Shown: positions 8,470 through 17,107, counted from the stretch's first letter. The stretch: DNA of 17,185 nucleotides from an uncultured Parabacteroides sp. (GCA_934725305.1 CAKVBA010000057.1:1-17185), one strand, 5' to 3'. Made by a program: numbers and translations. The notes: generated by a model not told the origin, from the sequence alone.

Positions 8470-10161
8470 ATGAACAGAAAGTTTTTATTGCCGTTCTTTG
8501 TATTGGCTGCAATTTTAACCTTTTCTTCTTGTTCAAACAAGTTGAAACCGTTAGCCGAACAGTACATCAAAGCTGAACCGCAGCCGTTAGAGGCTATCGG
8601 TGGCAAAGTGCCTGTAACTATCAATGCAACATTCCCCGCAAAATGGTTTAATAAGAAAGCAGTTGTAACAGTAACACCGGTTCTTCGTTACGAAGGTGGT
8701 GAAGCTTGGGGTACATCTTACACTTATCAGGGTGAAAAAGTAAAGGGTAACAATCAGGTAATCCCACAGAAAGAGGGTGCTAACGTAACAATGCGTTCTG
8801 CATTTGCTTACAAACCTGCAATGAAGAAATCAGAATTGTATTTGACTTTCGATGCAAAGATCAAAAACAAGACAGTTAAATTGCCGGATCTTAAGATCGG
8901 CGAAGGTGTAATCGCTACATCTGAATTGGCTGATGCTGCTACTGCTAACGCTGCTATCGCTGCAGATAAGTTCCAGCGCATCATCAAGGAAGCTCACGAT
9001 GCAAACATCATGTTCTTGATCCAGCAGGCTGAACTTCGCTCTAAAGAGTTGAAGAAAGGCGAAATCGCTGACTGGAAAGACTTGGTTAAGAACGCTGACG
9101 AAGCTCCGAACCAGAATGTTGCTATCGAAATCCAGGCTTATGCATCTCCTGATGGTGGTGTTAAGTTGAACACAGGTTTGGCTGAAAGACGTGAAGGCAA
9201 CACTTCTAAATACTTGAACAGAGAGTTGAAGAAGATGAAGGTTAACGTTCCGGTTGACGCTAAATACACAGCTCAGGACTGGGAAGGCTTCCAGGAATTG
9301 GTATCTAAATCAAACATCCAGGATAAGGATTTGGTATTGCGCGTGTTGTCAATGTATCAGGATCCTGAACAGCGCGAACAGGAAATCAAGAACATCTCTG
9401 CTGTATTCAGCACATTGGCTGAACAGGTATTGCCTCAGTTGCGTCGTTCTCGCTTGATCGCTAACATCGAAATCATCGGTAAGTCTGATGACGAAATCTC
9501 TGCTTTGGCTAAGAGTAATCCGGCTGAATTGAACGTAGAAGAAATTCTGTACGCTGCTACATTGACTAACGACGATGCTGAAAAGACTCGTATCTACAAC
9601 GAATCTTCTAAATTGTATCCGAACGACTACCGTACATGGAACAACATCGGTATGATGGCATTCCGTGCCGGTGACTTGAATAAGGCTGAACAGATGTTCA
9701 ACAAGGCTAACTCAGTTAAGAGCAATCCTGAAGCTAACATGAACTTAGGTTTGATCGCATTGACTAAGGGTGATCAGGCTAAGGCTCAGCAGTTGTTTGG
9801 TAGCGCTTCTGGCGTTGCTGAATTGAGCGAAGCTCTTGGCGTTCTGTACTTGGAACAGGGCGAATGGGCTAAGGCTGCTAATTCTTTCGGTTCAGTTAAG
9901 TCTAACAACGCTGCTTTGGCTCAGATCCTGACTAAGGATTACAGCAAGGCTTCTCAGACTTTGAACGCAGTTCCAAGACCTGATGCAACTACTTCTTACC
10001 TGAAGGCTATCGTTGCTGCTCGCACTAACGATGCTAACGGCGTAATCAACAACTTGAAGGCTGCTATCGCTGCTGACAAGTCTTTGGCTAAAGAAGCTGC
10101 TATTGATTTGGAATTTGCTAAATATGCAACAAACAGTGACTTTGCTTCTTTGGTGAAGTAA
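8470..10161 (+). CDS. Abundant OmpA-like/TPR lipoprotein
   Basis: This encodes 563 aa from the ATG at 8470. The frame opens at 8404, but only this ATG begins a proper lipoprotein signal (MNRKFLLPFFVLAAILTFSSC, Cys21). Residues about 30-150 are a beta-rich region (EAIGGKVPVTINATFPAKWF). Residues about 215-260 carry an OmpA-like peptidoglycan-associated motif (IEIQAYASPDGGVKLNTGLAERR). Residues about 383-500 hold tetratricopeptide repeats (YRTWNNIGMMAFRAGDLNKAEQMF and two further helix pairs), then an Ala-rich helical tail. OmpA plus TPR lipoproteins are common in Bacteroidales and are thought to link the outer membrane to peptidoglycan. Codon use is strikingly biased (GCT for Ala, TTG for Leu, AAC for Asn, ATC for Ile), unlike the upstream operon, which suggests very high expression. 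It is monocistronic: own promoter region and a strong terminator. Confidence 0.85.
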   Translation: MNRKFLLPFFVLAAILTFSSCSNKLKPLAEQYIKAEPQPLEAIGGKVPVTINATFPAKWFNKKAVVTVTPVLRYEGGEAWGTSYTYQGEKVKGNNQVIPQKEGANVTMRSAFAYKPAMKKSELYLTFDAKIKNKTVKLPDLKIGEGVIATSELADAATANAAIAADKFQRIIKEAHDANIMFLIQQAELRSKELKKGEIADWKDLVKNADEAPNQNVAIEIQAYASPDGGVKLNTGLAERREGNTSKYLNRELKKMKVNVPVDAKYTAQDWEGFQELVSKSNIQDKDLVLRVLSMYQDPEQREQEIKNISAVFSTLAEQVLPQLRRSRLIANIEIIGKSDDEISALAKSNPAELNVEEILYAATLTNDDAEKTRIYNESSKLYPNDYRTWNNIGMMAFRAGDLNKAEQMFNKANSVKSNPEANMNLGLIALTKGDQAKAQQLFGSASGVAELSEALGVLYLEQGEWAKAANSFGSVKSNNAALAQILTKDYSKASQTLNAVPRPDATTSYLKAIVAARTNDANGVINNLKAAIAADKSLAKEAAIDLEFAKYATNSDFASLVK

Positions 10162-10180
10162 TATCATTGATTATCTAATA

Positions 10181-10224
10181 AAAAGGGGTTGTATCAAAAT
10201 GGTTGTTTTGATGCAGCCCCTTTT
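10181..10224 (+). terminator. Rho-independent terminator of the OmpA/TPR gene
   Basis: A 19-bp stem (AAAAGGGGTTGTATCAAAA against TTTTGATGCAGCCCCTTTT, two G-U pairs) surrounds a 6-nt loop and ends in TTTT. It starts 19 bp after the stop codon. The reverse strand could also form it. Confidence 0.85.
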
Positions 10225-10295
10225 AGGTGGTATGCTCGGCAGAGTTTGAGAGTAGAAGGTATAAACCGAAGAGAAATCTGCCTTTTTCTATGTAT

Positions 10296-10340
10296 AAGGG
10301 AATGTGTCTAAACGAGAGTTTGGGTATATTCCCTTTCTTT
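10296..10340 (+). terminator. Second terminator-like hairpin
   Basis: AAGGGAAT pairs with ATTCCCTT, with an inner AAAC-gaga-GTTT stem, followed by TCTTTT. It lies 70 bp after the first terminator with no gene between. It may be a backup terminator, or the end of a short RNA whose promoter I cannot identify. Confidence 0.5.
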
Positions 10341-10381
10341 TGGGCTGTAATAGTGCGTACCGGGTTTTGATGAATATGTTA

Positions 10382-10411
10382 TTGTGAGAATAGGGAATAT
10401 TTGTATATTTG
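10382..10411 (+). promoter_or_regulatory. Bacteroidetes-type promoter of the 137-aa gene
   Basis: TATATTTG at 10404-10411 is a perfect -7 box. TTG at 10382-10384 lies 19 bp upstream as the -33 element. The predicted start of transcription is within about 5 nt of the ATG at 10420, so the mRNA would be almost leaderless. Confidence 0.65.
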
Positions 10412-10419
10412 CGCTATAA

Positions 10420-10833
10420 ATGGTACGTAATACAGTTGTTTCTTGGTTGGTAGCTGTTGTGGCTATCTTGTTGCTCCTCGTAGGAGTTGATTCTGACGCT
10501 CTCTTTTCGCATGACGGGAAGAATGAGAAGTCGGAACTTCTTTCTGCGTGTCTGATTTATGAGGATCAGTGTTTTGAAACAATGCCCGGCTGTTCCGACG
10601 AACATCGGAATGGTTTGGTCTATTCTTCGCTCCGTTTATCCCATCGCTCCATAAGTCCTCGTTTGTCTAAAGAGCGTCGATTGCTACAGTATGGCAATGG
10701 ATTCAGATGCCTTTGGTACACACAGATACTTTCTCATACATTTTCCTGTTATAAAGCCTCTGCTGGTATTCTGTCCGGCATTGGGCAACATGAGGTGCGC
10801 TATTATATCTGTCAGCGCAATCTACGTATTTAA
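10420..10833 (+). CDS. Small exported or membrane protein of unknown function
   Basis: This encodes 137 aa and I do not recognise it. The N-terminus has one hydrophobic segment (residues about 7-24, VSWLVAVVAILLLLVGV) that could be a signal peptide or membrane anchor, followed by a soluble part with several Cys residues (CLIYEDQCFETMPGC), a basic middle (LSKERRLLQYG) and a Tyr/Cys-containing end (HEVRYYICQRNLRI). The frame is supported by a good promoter directly upstream and by being open for over 400 bases, but I cannot confirm it by homology. The next gene starts 162 bp downstream without an obvious promoter or terminator between, so the two could be co-transcribed. If the near-leaderless start is not used, no nearby downstream ATG would preserve the hydrophobic segment. 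Confidence 0.55.
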   Translation: MVRNTVVSWLVAVVAILLLLVGVDSDALFSHDGKNEKSELLSACLIYEDQCFETMPGCSDEHRNGLVYSSLRLSHRSISPRLSKERRLLQYGNGFRCLWYTQILSHTFSCYKASAGILSGIGQHEVRYYICQRNLRI

Positions 10834-10995
10834 TAATGTTGTATTCTAATTGCAAATAGAGCTTCGTTGCTTTCGGATGAGGTTGTGTTACTATCAGCCT
10901 CTTCGAGTCGGTATATGCTTATGTCTCCAGTGCGGAGAGTAGGCTTATGCCACAATTATATACATTCAACAGATTATAAACTAACATAAAACATA

Positions 10996-12036
10996 ATGGG
11001 ATTAATTATTCTATATTTTGTCAGTGCGTTGTCACTTTCTTTTCTGTGTTCTGTCTTGGAGGCTGTATTGCTTTCCACTCCGTTGTCTTATATCTCGATG
11101 TGCGAAAATCAGGGAAACAAAACAGCCTCTTTAATGAAGGAGTATAAAAACAATGTCGATCGGCCGGTAGGAGCCATTCTGTCACTGAATACCATTGCAC
11201 ACACTATCGGTTCGGCCGGTGTAGGTGCTGAGTCAATCAAAGTGTTTGGAGCGGAGTATTTCGGTATCATATCGGCCATTTTGACTCTGCTGATTCTGGT
11301 CTTGTCTGAGATTATCCCGAAGACGTTGGGCGCCTCTTATTGGCGCGTGTTGGCAATGCCTTCTACCCGGATTATTCGGGCAATGATTGTATTAACCTAT
11401 CCTTTGGTGCTGTTGTCTGAGTTGATTACCCGTCTGTTTACACCCAAAGGCCAACAAGTGTCGATGAGCCGCGAAGAGGTGTCTGCCATGGTTGATGTGG
11501 GCACAGATGAAGGCGTTTTCAATGAGTCGGAGAGCAAGATCATCAAAAGCTGTATCCATCTGTCTGCGGTCAAGGCCAAAGAGATTATGACACCTGTCAT
11601 TGTGGTGGAGTCGGCTTGTGAAGATATGACGCTAAAGGAGTTTGCAGAGACACAAGAGTGGAACTTCTCTCGTATTCCTGTCTATAGTCAGAACAAGTCT
11701 TACATCACCGGCTATGTGTTGAAAGATATGGTCTTGAAAGAGTTGTCCGAAGATAAGTTTCAGACCAGATTGTCCGATTTGTCTCGCCCCATTCTTTCGT
11801 TCCGTGAAGAGGAATCGGTCTATAACATTTGGGAAAAGATGTTGGAAAAGCGCGAGCATATCTCCATCATTGTGGATGAATATAACTGTCTGAGAGGTGT
11901 CGTTTCGATGGAAGATATTATCGAGACCATGACAGGCGTGGAGATTGTCGATGAAGATGATGTGGCGGTAGATATGCAGGCTTTGGCACGAGAGAAGTCG
12001 GTATTGCTCTCTCAGCGCAGCAAAAAGGGCAAATAA
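10996..12036 (+). CDS. CNNM-type membrane protein with two CBS domains (hemolysin/CorC-like family)
   Basis: This encodes 346 aa. The N-terminal CNNM transmembrane domain (PF01595-type) covers residues about 1-150, with hydrophobic segments near 1-25, 58-80, 86-110 and 125-148 and the conserved LSEIIPKTLGA motif at 103-113. A CBS pair follows: residues about 192-250 (KEIMTPVIVVES ... RIPVYSQNKSYITGYVLKDMVL) and 262-312 (RPILSFREEESV ... HISIIVDEYNCLRGVVSMEDIIETMTG). Family members are linked to Mg2+ or other divalent cation export and homeostasis; substrate and direction here are inferred. The C-terminal transporter-associated (CorC_HlyC) domain common in longer relatives is absent: only about 35 hydrophilic residues follow the second CBS domain. 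The gene ends at a hairpin shared with the convergent typA gene. Confidence 0.9.
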   Translation: MGLIILYFVSALSLSFLCSVLEAVLLSTPLSYISMCENQGNKTASLMKEYKNNVDRPVGAILSLNTIAHTIGSAGVGAESIKVFGAEYFGIISAILTLLILVLSEIIPKTLGASYWRVLAMPSTRIIRAMIVLTYPLVLLSELITRLFTPKGQQVSMSREEVSAMVDVGTDEGVFNESESKIIKSCIHLSAVKAKEIMTPVIVVESACEDMTLKEFAETQEWNFSRIPVYSQNKSYITGYVLKDMVLKELSEDKFQTRLSDLSRPILSFREEESVYNIWEKMLEKREHISIIVDEYNCLRGVVSMEDIIETMTGVEIVDEDDVAVDMQALAREKSVLLSQRSKKGK

Positions 12037-12062
12037 GAGGCTTTTCTTAGGAGATAACAAAA

Positions 12063-12103
12063 ACGGCTTCGTTGCCATCGGATTCCGAAAGCGACGAAGC
12101 CGT
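12063..12103. terminator. Bidirectional terminator between the CNNM gene and typA
   Basis: ACGGCTTCGT (12063-12072) pairs perfectly with ACGAAGCCGT (12094-12103). A-rich sequence lies on the left side, giving U-rich RNA in the minus direction. It sits between two convergent stops (12036 and 12129) and probably serves both. Confidence 0.75.
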
Positions 12104-12128
12104 ATGATATTATTACGACATGCGGTCT

Positions 12129-13928
12129 TTATGATCTGCCGGCACGTTTACGCTCCAGCTCGTCCAGGATGATCTTACGCATACGCATGCTGTTTGGAGT
12201 AATCTCAACATATTCATCAGCCTTGATATATTCCAGTGCATCTTCCAGACTGAAGACAGTAGGAGGGGCCAATGAAACTTTATCGTCAGAACCAGAAGCA
12301 CGCATATTGGTCAACTTCTTGGATTTGGTTACGTTCACAACCAAATCGTTGTCTTTTGTGTGTTCACCAACCACCTGACCGGCATAAACCTCATCGCCCG
12401 GAGCAATAAAGAAGCGTCCGCGAGACTGCAAGTTGTTCAACGCATACGCATAGGCTGTGCCGGTTTCCATGGCAATGATAGAACCGTTGATACGGCGTTC
12501 GATATCGCCTTTCCAAGGCTGATATTCCAAGAAGCGGTGAGCAATGATAGCTTCACCGGCAGAAGCCGTCAACACAGCATTGTTCAAACCGATGATACCG
12601 CGAGAAGGAATGGTGAATTCAAGGTGCATACGGTCGTTTTTGCTCTCCATCATGGTCATTTCGCCCTTACGCTTGGTAACCATATCGATGATGCGGCTTG
12701 AGCACTCTTCCGGCAGGTTGATTGTCAACTGTTCAACCGGTTCGCAATTCACGCCGTCGATCTCTTTGATGATAACCTGAGGCTGACCTACCTGCAACTC
12801 GTAACCTTCACGGCGCATGGTCTCGATCAGTACAGACAAGTGCAATACACCACGTCCGTAAACCAACCAAGAATCGGCAGAGTCGGTCGGTTTCACGCGC
12901 AGAGCCAAGTTCTTGTCGAGCTCTTTGGTCAAACGCTCAAAGATGTGACGAGAGGTAACATATTTACCATCCTTGCCAAAGAAGGGAGAGTTGTTGATTG
13001 TAAACAACATAGACATGGTAGGCTCGTCAATAGCGATGGTTGGCAATGGCTCCGGAGTGTTGATGTCGGCAATCGTCTCGCCGATTTCAAAACCTTCGAT
13101 ACCCAAAATGGCGCAGATGTCGCCAGACTGAACCGATTCCACCTTTGTACGGCCCAAACCTTCGAAAACGTCAAGCTCTTTGATTTTGGTTTTCACCATA
13201 GAACCGTCGCGTTTGCAGAGCATAACGTCTTGTCCTTCGCGCAATTCACCTCTGTGTACACGTCCTACTGCGATACGTCCCACATATTTAGAATAGTCTA
13301 ATGAAGTGATCAACATCTGTGAAGGACCCTCCAAAACTTCCGGTTCCGGAATATATTTGACGATAGCATCCAATAATGCTGTGATGTCGGTTGTCGGTTT
13401 TTCCCAATCATCAGACATCCATCCCTGCTTGGCCGAACCATAGATAGTGGGGAAGTCGAGCTGCTCTTCGCTGGCATCCAGGCTGAACATCAGATCGAAC
13501 ACCATCTCTTGAACTTCAGAGGGGCGGCAGTTGGGTTTATCTACTTTATTGATTACCACAATCGGCTTCAAACCGAGCTGAATGGCCTTTTGCAATACGA
13601 AGCGAGTCTGAGGCATCGGACCTTCAAAAGCATCTACCAGCAGGATGCATCCATCGGCCATATTAAGTACACGTTCCACCTCACCACCGAAGTCGGCGTG
13701 CCCCGGCGTATCAATGATATTGATTTTATAGCCTTTGTAATTGATCGACACATTCTTTGCCAAGATTGTGATACCTCGTTCACGTTCCAAGTCGTTGTTG
13801 TCGAGGAACTGGTCCGGTTCTGCCTGTCCTTCACGGAAAAGCTTACCGGCTAATAACATCTTATCCACAAGCGTCGTTTTGCCGTGGTCTACGTGCGCGA
13901 TAATCGCGATGTTTCTGATCTTTTGCAT
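12129..13928 (-). CDS. typA: Translational GTPase TypA/BipA
   Basis: This encodes 599 aa, normal length for the family. All G motifs are intact: G1 AHVDHGKTT (11-19), G2 RGITI (51-55), G3 DTPGH (73-77), G4 NKVD (127-130), G5 GSAK (164-167). A translation-factor beta-barrel follows (about 205-300), then the EF-G-like domains III and V and the BipA-specific C-terminal domain with [22 protein letters not shown] and the [12 protein letters not shown] loop, ending in ERKRAGRS. TypA is a ribosome-associated GTPase of the elongation-factor family, involved in 50S assembly and stress or low-temperature growth in other bacteria. The start at 13928 lies about 24 bp downstream of a TATTTTTG promoter box. 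It is divergent from rpsO. Confidence 0.97.
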   Translation of the reverse strand: MQKIRNIAIIAHVDHGKTTLVDKMLLAGKLFREGQAEPDQFLDNNDLERERGITILAKNVSINYKGYKINIIDTPGHADFGGEVERVLNMADGCILLVDAFEGPMPQTRFVLQKAIQLGLKPIVVINKVDKPNCRPSEVQEMVFDLMFSLDASEEQLDFPTIYGSAKQGWMSDDWEKPTTDITALLDAIVKYIPEPEVLEGPSQMLITSLDYSKYVGRIAVGRVHRGELREGQDVMLCKRDGSMVKTKIKELDVFEGLGRTKVESVQSGDICAILGIEGFEIGETIADINTPEPLPTIAIDEPTMSMLFTINNSPFFGKDGKYVTSRHIFERLTKELDKNLALRVKPTDSADSWLVYGRGVLHLSVLIETMRREGYELQVGQPQVIIKEIDGVNCEPVEQLTINLPEECSSRIIDMVTKRKGEMTMMESKNDRMHLEFTIPSRGIIGLNNAVLTASAGEAIIAHRFLEYQPWKGDIERRINGSIIAMETGTAYAYALNNLQSRGRFFIAPGDEVYAGQVVGEHTKDNDLVVNVTKSKKLTNMRASGSDDKVSLAPPTVFSLEDALEYIKADEYVEITPNSMRMRKIILDELERKRAGRS

Positions 13929-13951
13929 TGAAGACTCTAATTTATTGACTG

Positions 13952-13959
13952 CAAAAATA
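13952..13959 (-). promoter_or_regulatory. Candidate promoter -7 box of typA
   Basis: Read on the minus strand this is TATTTTTG, a perfect TAnnTTTG element, 23 bp upstream of the typA ATG. A clear -33 box is not visible. Confidence 0.6.
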
Positions 13960-14022
13960 CAACATTTTTGCTATATATAGATGGAAAACAGGCTGTAAAT
14001 ATAAAAAATAGCTCAAAAACTA

Positions 14023-14052
14023 TTGCAGATCAAAAAGGAATGCCTACCTTTG
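14023..14052 (+). promoter_or_regulatory. rpsO promoter
   Basis: The -33 TTG (14023-14025) and the -7 box TACCTTTG (14045-14052) are 19 bp apart, the standard Bacteroidetes arrangement. The leader to the ATG at 14099 would be about 40 nt. Confidence 0.75.
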
Positions 14053-14098
14053 CGACCGCTTAGATAACATAGTATTAATTTATTAAAGTACAAGAATC

Positions 14099-14368
14099 AT
14101 GTATTTAGATTCAGCAAAGAAACAAGAAATTTTTGAAAAGTATGGTAAGTCTGCAACCAACACTGGTTCAGCTGAAAGCCAGATTGCGTTGTTTACATTC
14201 CGTATCGCTCATCTGACAGAACACTTGAAGCAGAATCACAAAGATTACAGCACATCTCGTGCACTGAAGATGTTGGTAGGTAAGCGTCGTCGCTTATTGG
14301 ATTACCTAATCAAGGTTGATATCGAAAGATACCGTGCAATCATTAAGGAGCTTGGTATCAGAAAATAA
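14099..14368 (+). CDS. rpsO: 30S ribosomal protein S15
   Basis: This encodes 89 aa, the standard length for S15. Conserved features are the N-terminal helix after MYLDSAKKQEIFEKYG, the TGSAESQIALFTFRI segment, the RNA-binding LTEHLKQNHKDYSTSRALKMLVGKRRRLLDYL block and the C-terminal RYRAIIKELGIRK. S15 binds 16S rRNA at a three-way junction and nucleates the central domain of the small subunit. It is transcribed alone here: its own promoter upstream and a terminator 32 bp after the stop. The gene lies divergent from typA. Confidence 0.98.
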   Translation: MYLDSAKKQEIFEKYGKSATNTGSAESQIALFTFRIAHLTEHLKQNHKDYSTSRALKMLVGKRRRLLDYLIKVDIERYRAIIKELGIRK

Positions 14369-14400
14369 GGAAACTGCTTCTGATGAAGTTACAGAAAACG

Positions 14401-14434
14401 GGGCTGCGTCAAAATTGGGTGCAGCCCTTTTTTT
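14401..14434 (+). terminator. Rho-independent terminator of rpsO
   Basis: GGGCTGC (14401-14407) pairs with GCAGCCC (14421-14427), with a smaller inner CAA/TTG pairing, followed by seven T residues. Confidence 0.9.
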
Positions 14435-14535
14435 GTTTGTGCCCTTGTCTTTCCCGGCCTTCGGTCGCTTACTGTTTCGTCCGGAAAATACAATAAGCCG
14501 GCAGGCTGCCAAGCGCGCGTTGACCCGGTCAAAAA

Positions 14536-14802
14536 GGATTAGGTTATTTCTGAAAATTGGATGCCTATCCTTTTCCAACGGAGAGCCTACTCCTTTCCGA
14601 CGGAGTGCCTACCCAATTTCAAAAAAGTCCCTACCCTTTTTTCAAAAACTCTATAGACTAATTTCAGAAAGTCTATAGACCTCTGAAATACAGTCTATAG
14701 CGCTCTTTCAGAGGGCGTTTGCGTCGAGGCGGATTCGCCTGTCGATTCCGGCGAAATTGTCTGCTGTTTCTAACGGATTTGTCTCCTGTTTCCGCTAAAC
14801 AA
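14536..14802. repeat. Degenerate repeat with 22-bp period
   Basis: CCTA or TCTA cores start at 14564, 14586, 14608, 14630, 14650, 14672 and 14694 (steps 22, 22, 22, 20, 22, 22). The phase continues with GTCT-like starts at 14693, 14737, 14759 and 14781 (14715 is decayed). Many cores are palindromic: GGATGCCTATCC, GGAGAGCCTACTCC, TCTATAGA, AGGCGGATTCGCCT. Linkers are A/T-rich, of TTTCAGAAA or TTTTTTCAAAAA type. The core changes along the array while the period stays, so it is not a simple recent tandem duplication. There is no credible gene in 14435-14963: open frames here cross the repeats and have no family features. About 100 bp to the left (14435-14535) hold nothing I can name. Confidence 0.7.
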
Positions 14803-14849
14803 TATGCCGATAAAAATACAATAACTATTGGCGGTGTGCCCGTACTTTT

Positions 14850-14929
14850 GCCCTTACAGGGCGAATGTCTATCATTCAAAGAACCCAGCGTGCTGCGCTG
14901 GGCTATGGAAACCCTTGGGCTTTCAGCCC
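14850..14929. repeat. REP-like element of three hairpins
   Basis: Three GC-rich inverted repeats lie in a row: GCCCT-TAC-AGGGC (14850-14862), CCCAGCG-TGCTG-CGCTGGG (14884-14902) and GGGCT-TTC-AGCCC (14917-14929). I recall similar clusters as dispersed intergenic elements in Bacteroidetes and related phyla; in other bacteria, REP elements are moved by RAYT (IS200-like) transposases. None is encoded here. A 78-codon frame across it is an artefact. Confidence 0.6.
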
Positions 14930-14963
14930 GTTGTTGCATCAAACAATCGTTTTGATTATAGTC

Positions 14964-16160
14964 CAACTCTATGTTCCATTTTTTAGTATCTTTACGTGAT
15001 GAGCAACAATATCCGCTTTCGTCTCATACCTACACCGACAGTTGTGATTTACTTTCATTTTAGTATCTTTACGTGATGAGCAACAATTGTCGCAACAAAT
15101 AATTTTCTCCGCTTCCAGTTGTGATTTACTTTCATTTTAGTATCTTTACGTGATGAGCAACAATTCCGACACCGTGCGCCTGCCGTACCCCGTTGTTGTG
15201 ATTTACTTTCATTTTAGTATCTTTACGTGATGAGCAACAATGCAACAACTTTTGCAATGATGACTATTGCAGTTGTGATTTACTTTCATTTTAGTATCTT
15301 TACGTGATTAGCAACAATAAGAGAAAGCCCGCTTTCCCGTTGCGTTAGTTGTGAATTGCTTTCATTTTAGTATCTTTACGTGATTAGCAACAATGTCTAA
15401 AGAGACTGTTTGATTATAAGTAGTGTTGTGAATTGCTTTCATTTTAGTATCTTTACGTGATTAGCAACAATTTAAAGTTAGAAGTTATGGGTTGCAAGAG
15501 TGTTGTGAATTGCTTTCATTTTAGTATCTTTACGTGATTAGCAACAATCAGAGACATTCGGTTGCGGAACATTAGCGTGTTGTGAATTGCTTTCATTTTA
15601 GTATCTTTACGTGATTAGCAACAATTACGCTATAGACAACGACTATACCTCGCTGTTGTGAATTGCTTTCATTTTAGTATCTTTACGTGATTAGCAACAA
15701 TATGGAGTACGATTTTATTCCTGATTGGTTGTTGTGAATTGCTTTCATTTTAGTATCTTTACGTGATTAGCAACAATTCTCACCAAAATACAGCCTACGC
15801 GTTACGGTTGTGAATTGCTTTCATTTTAGTATCTTTACGTGATTAGCAACAATTTGTCAATGAAGGACGAATGTCTTATGTAGTTGTGAATTGCTTTCAT
15901 TTTAGTATCTTTACGTGATTAGCAACAATCTGGATCGGAAACATCATGGGCATAAATTGGTTGTGAATTGCTTTCATTTTAGTATCTTTACGTGATTAGC
16001 AACAATGTCAGACGCCTTCTTTCGCAGTCGCGCCGCCGTTGTGAATTGCTTTCATTTTAGTATCTTTACGTGATTAGCAACAATCAATATCTTCACGGGC
16101 GCATAGGCATAGTGTTGTGAATTGCTTTCATTTTAGTATCTTTACGTGATTAGCAACAAT
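14964..16160 (+). CRISPR. Type II-C CRISPR array: 16 repeats of 47 bp, 15 spacers of 29-31 bp
   Basis: Repeats start at 14964 (truncated), 15041, 15118, 15195, 15272, 15348, 15425, 15502, 15579, 15655, 15731, 15807, 15883, 15960, 16038 and 16114. The consensus opens GTTGTGAATTGCTTTC and closes GTGATTAGCAACAAT. Repeats 2-4 carry GATTTAC near the 5' end and GATGAG near the 3' end; repeat 5 carries GATTTAC with GATTAG; repeats 6-16 carry GAATTGC with GATTAG. Repeat 1 keeps only its last 30 bases (also the GATGAG form). Repeat length, spacer length, the adjacent cas1-cas2 of type II and the absence of csn2 or cas4 beside cas2 indicate II-C. Reading on the plus strand places GUUGUG at the start of the tracrRNA-pairing segment, as in known type II crRNAs. 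cas9 and tracrRNA are not visible in the window. Confidence 0.97.
16114..16144 (+). promoter_or_regulatory. Promoter-like signal inside each CRISPR repeat (last copy given)
   Basis: Within every full repeat, GTTG at repeat positions 1-4 and TATCTTTA at positions 24-31 are 19 bp apart. This matches the Bacteroidetes -33/-7 layout with one mismatch to TAnnTTTG. In-repeat promoters driving individual crRNAs are known from the type II-C system of Neisseria. Transcription would run rightward, toward cas2. Confidence 0.45.
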
Positions 16161-16240
16161 AGAATCTTTGCTAACCGCTGTCAATTAGTGATTTACAAAG
16201 GGGATTAGGATTAAAAAAACGATGTTGCTTTGGAAAGGAA
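16161..16240. other. Probable integration-side (leader) flank of the array
   Basis: This 80-bp AT-rich, non-repeated stretch lies between the last repeat and the cas2 terminator. The uniform, newest repeats abut it, so it is the likely adaptation end. It contains GTGATTTAC at 16188-16196, a 9-nt match to the older repeat variant. Confidence 0.5.
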
Positions 16241-16268
16241 ATTCCACCTTTGGGTGGAATTTGTCTTT

Positions 16269-16271
<3 letters not shown>
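16241..16271. terminator. Bidirectional hairpin between cas2 and the array
   Basis: ATTCCACC (16241-16248) pairs perfectly with GGTGGAAT (16253-16260) around a 4-nt loop. On the plus strand it is followed by TTTGTCTTTT. On the minus strand it begins 8 bases after the cas2 stop and is followed by TTTCCTTTCC. It would stop both the cas operon and rightward array transcripts. Confidence 0.7.

Positions 16272-17107
<836 letters not shown>

Noticed and set aside
14316..14955. Open frames of 78-120 codons between rpsO and the CRISPR array
   Set aside because: They run through the rpsO terminator, the 22-bp repeat or the REP-like hairpins, with no family features.
16161..16200. Possible tracrRNA anti-repeat or a seventeenth decayed repeat (GTGATTTAC at 16188-16196)
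   Set aside because: The minus-strand RNA could pair with 8 of 9 bases of the repeat segment GTGAATTGC, but a tracrRNA read that way would run straight into the array without its own tail and terminator. A repeat here would leave a 24-bp spacer and keep only 9 matching bases. Chance similarity is as likely.
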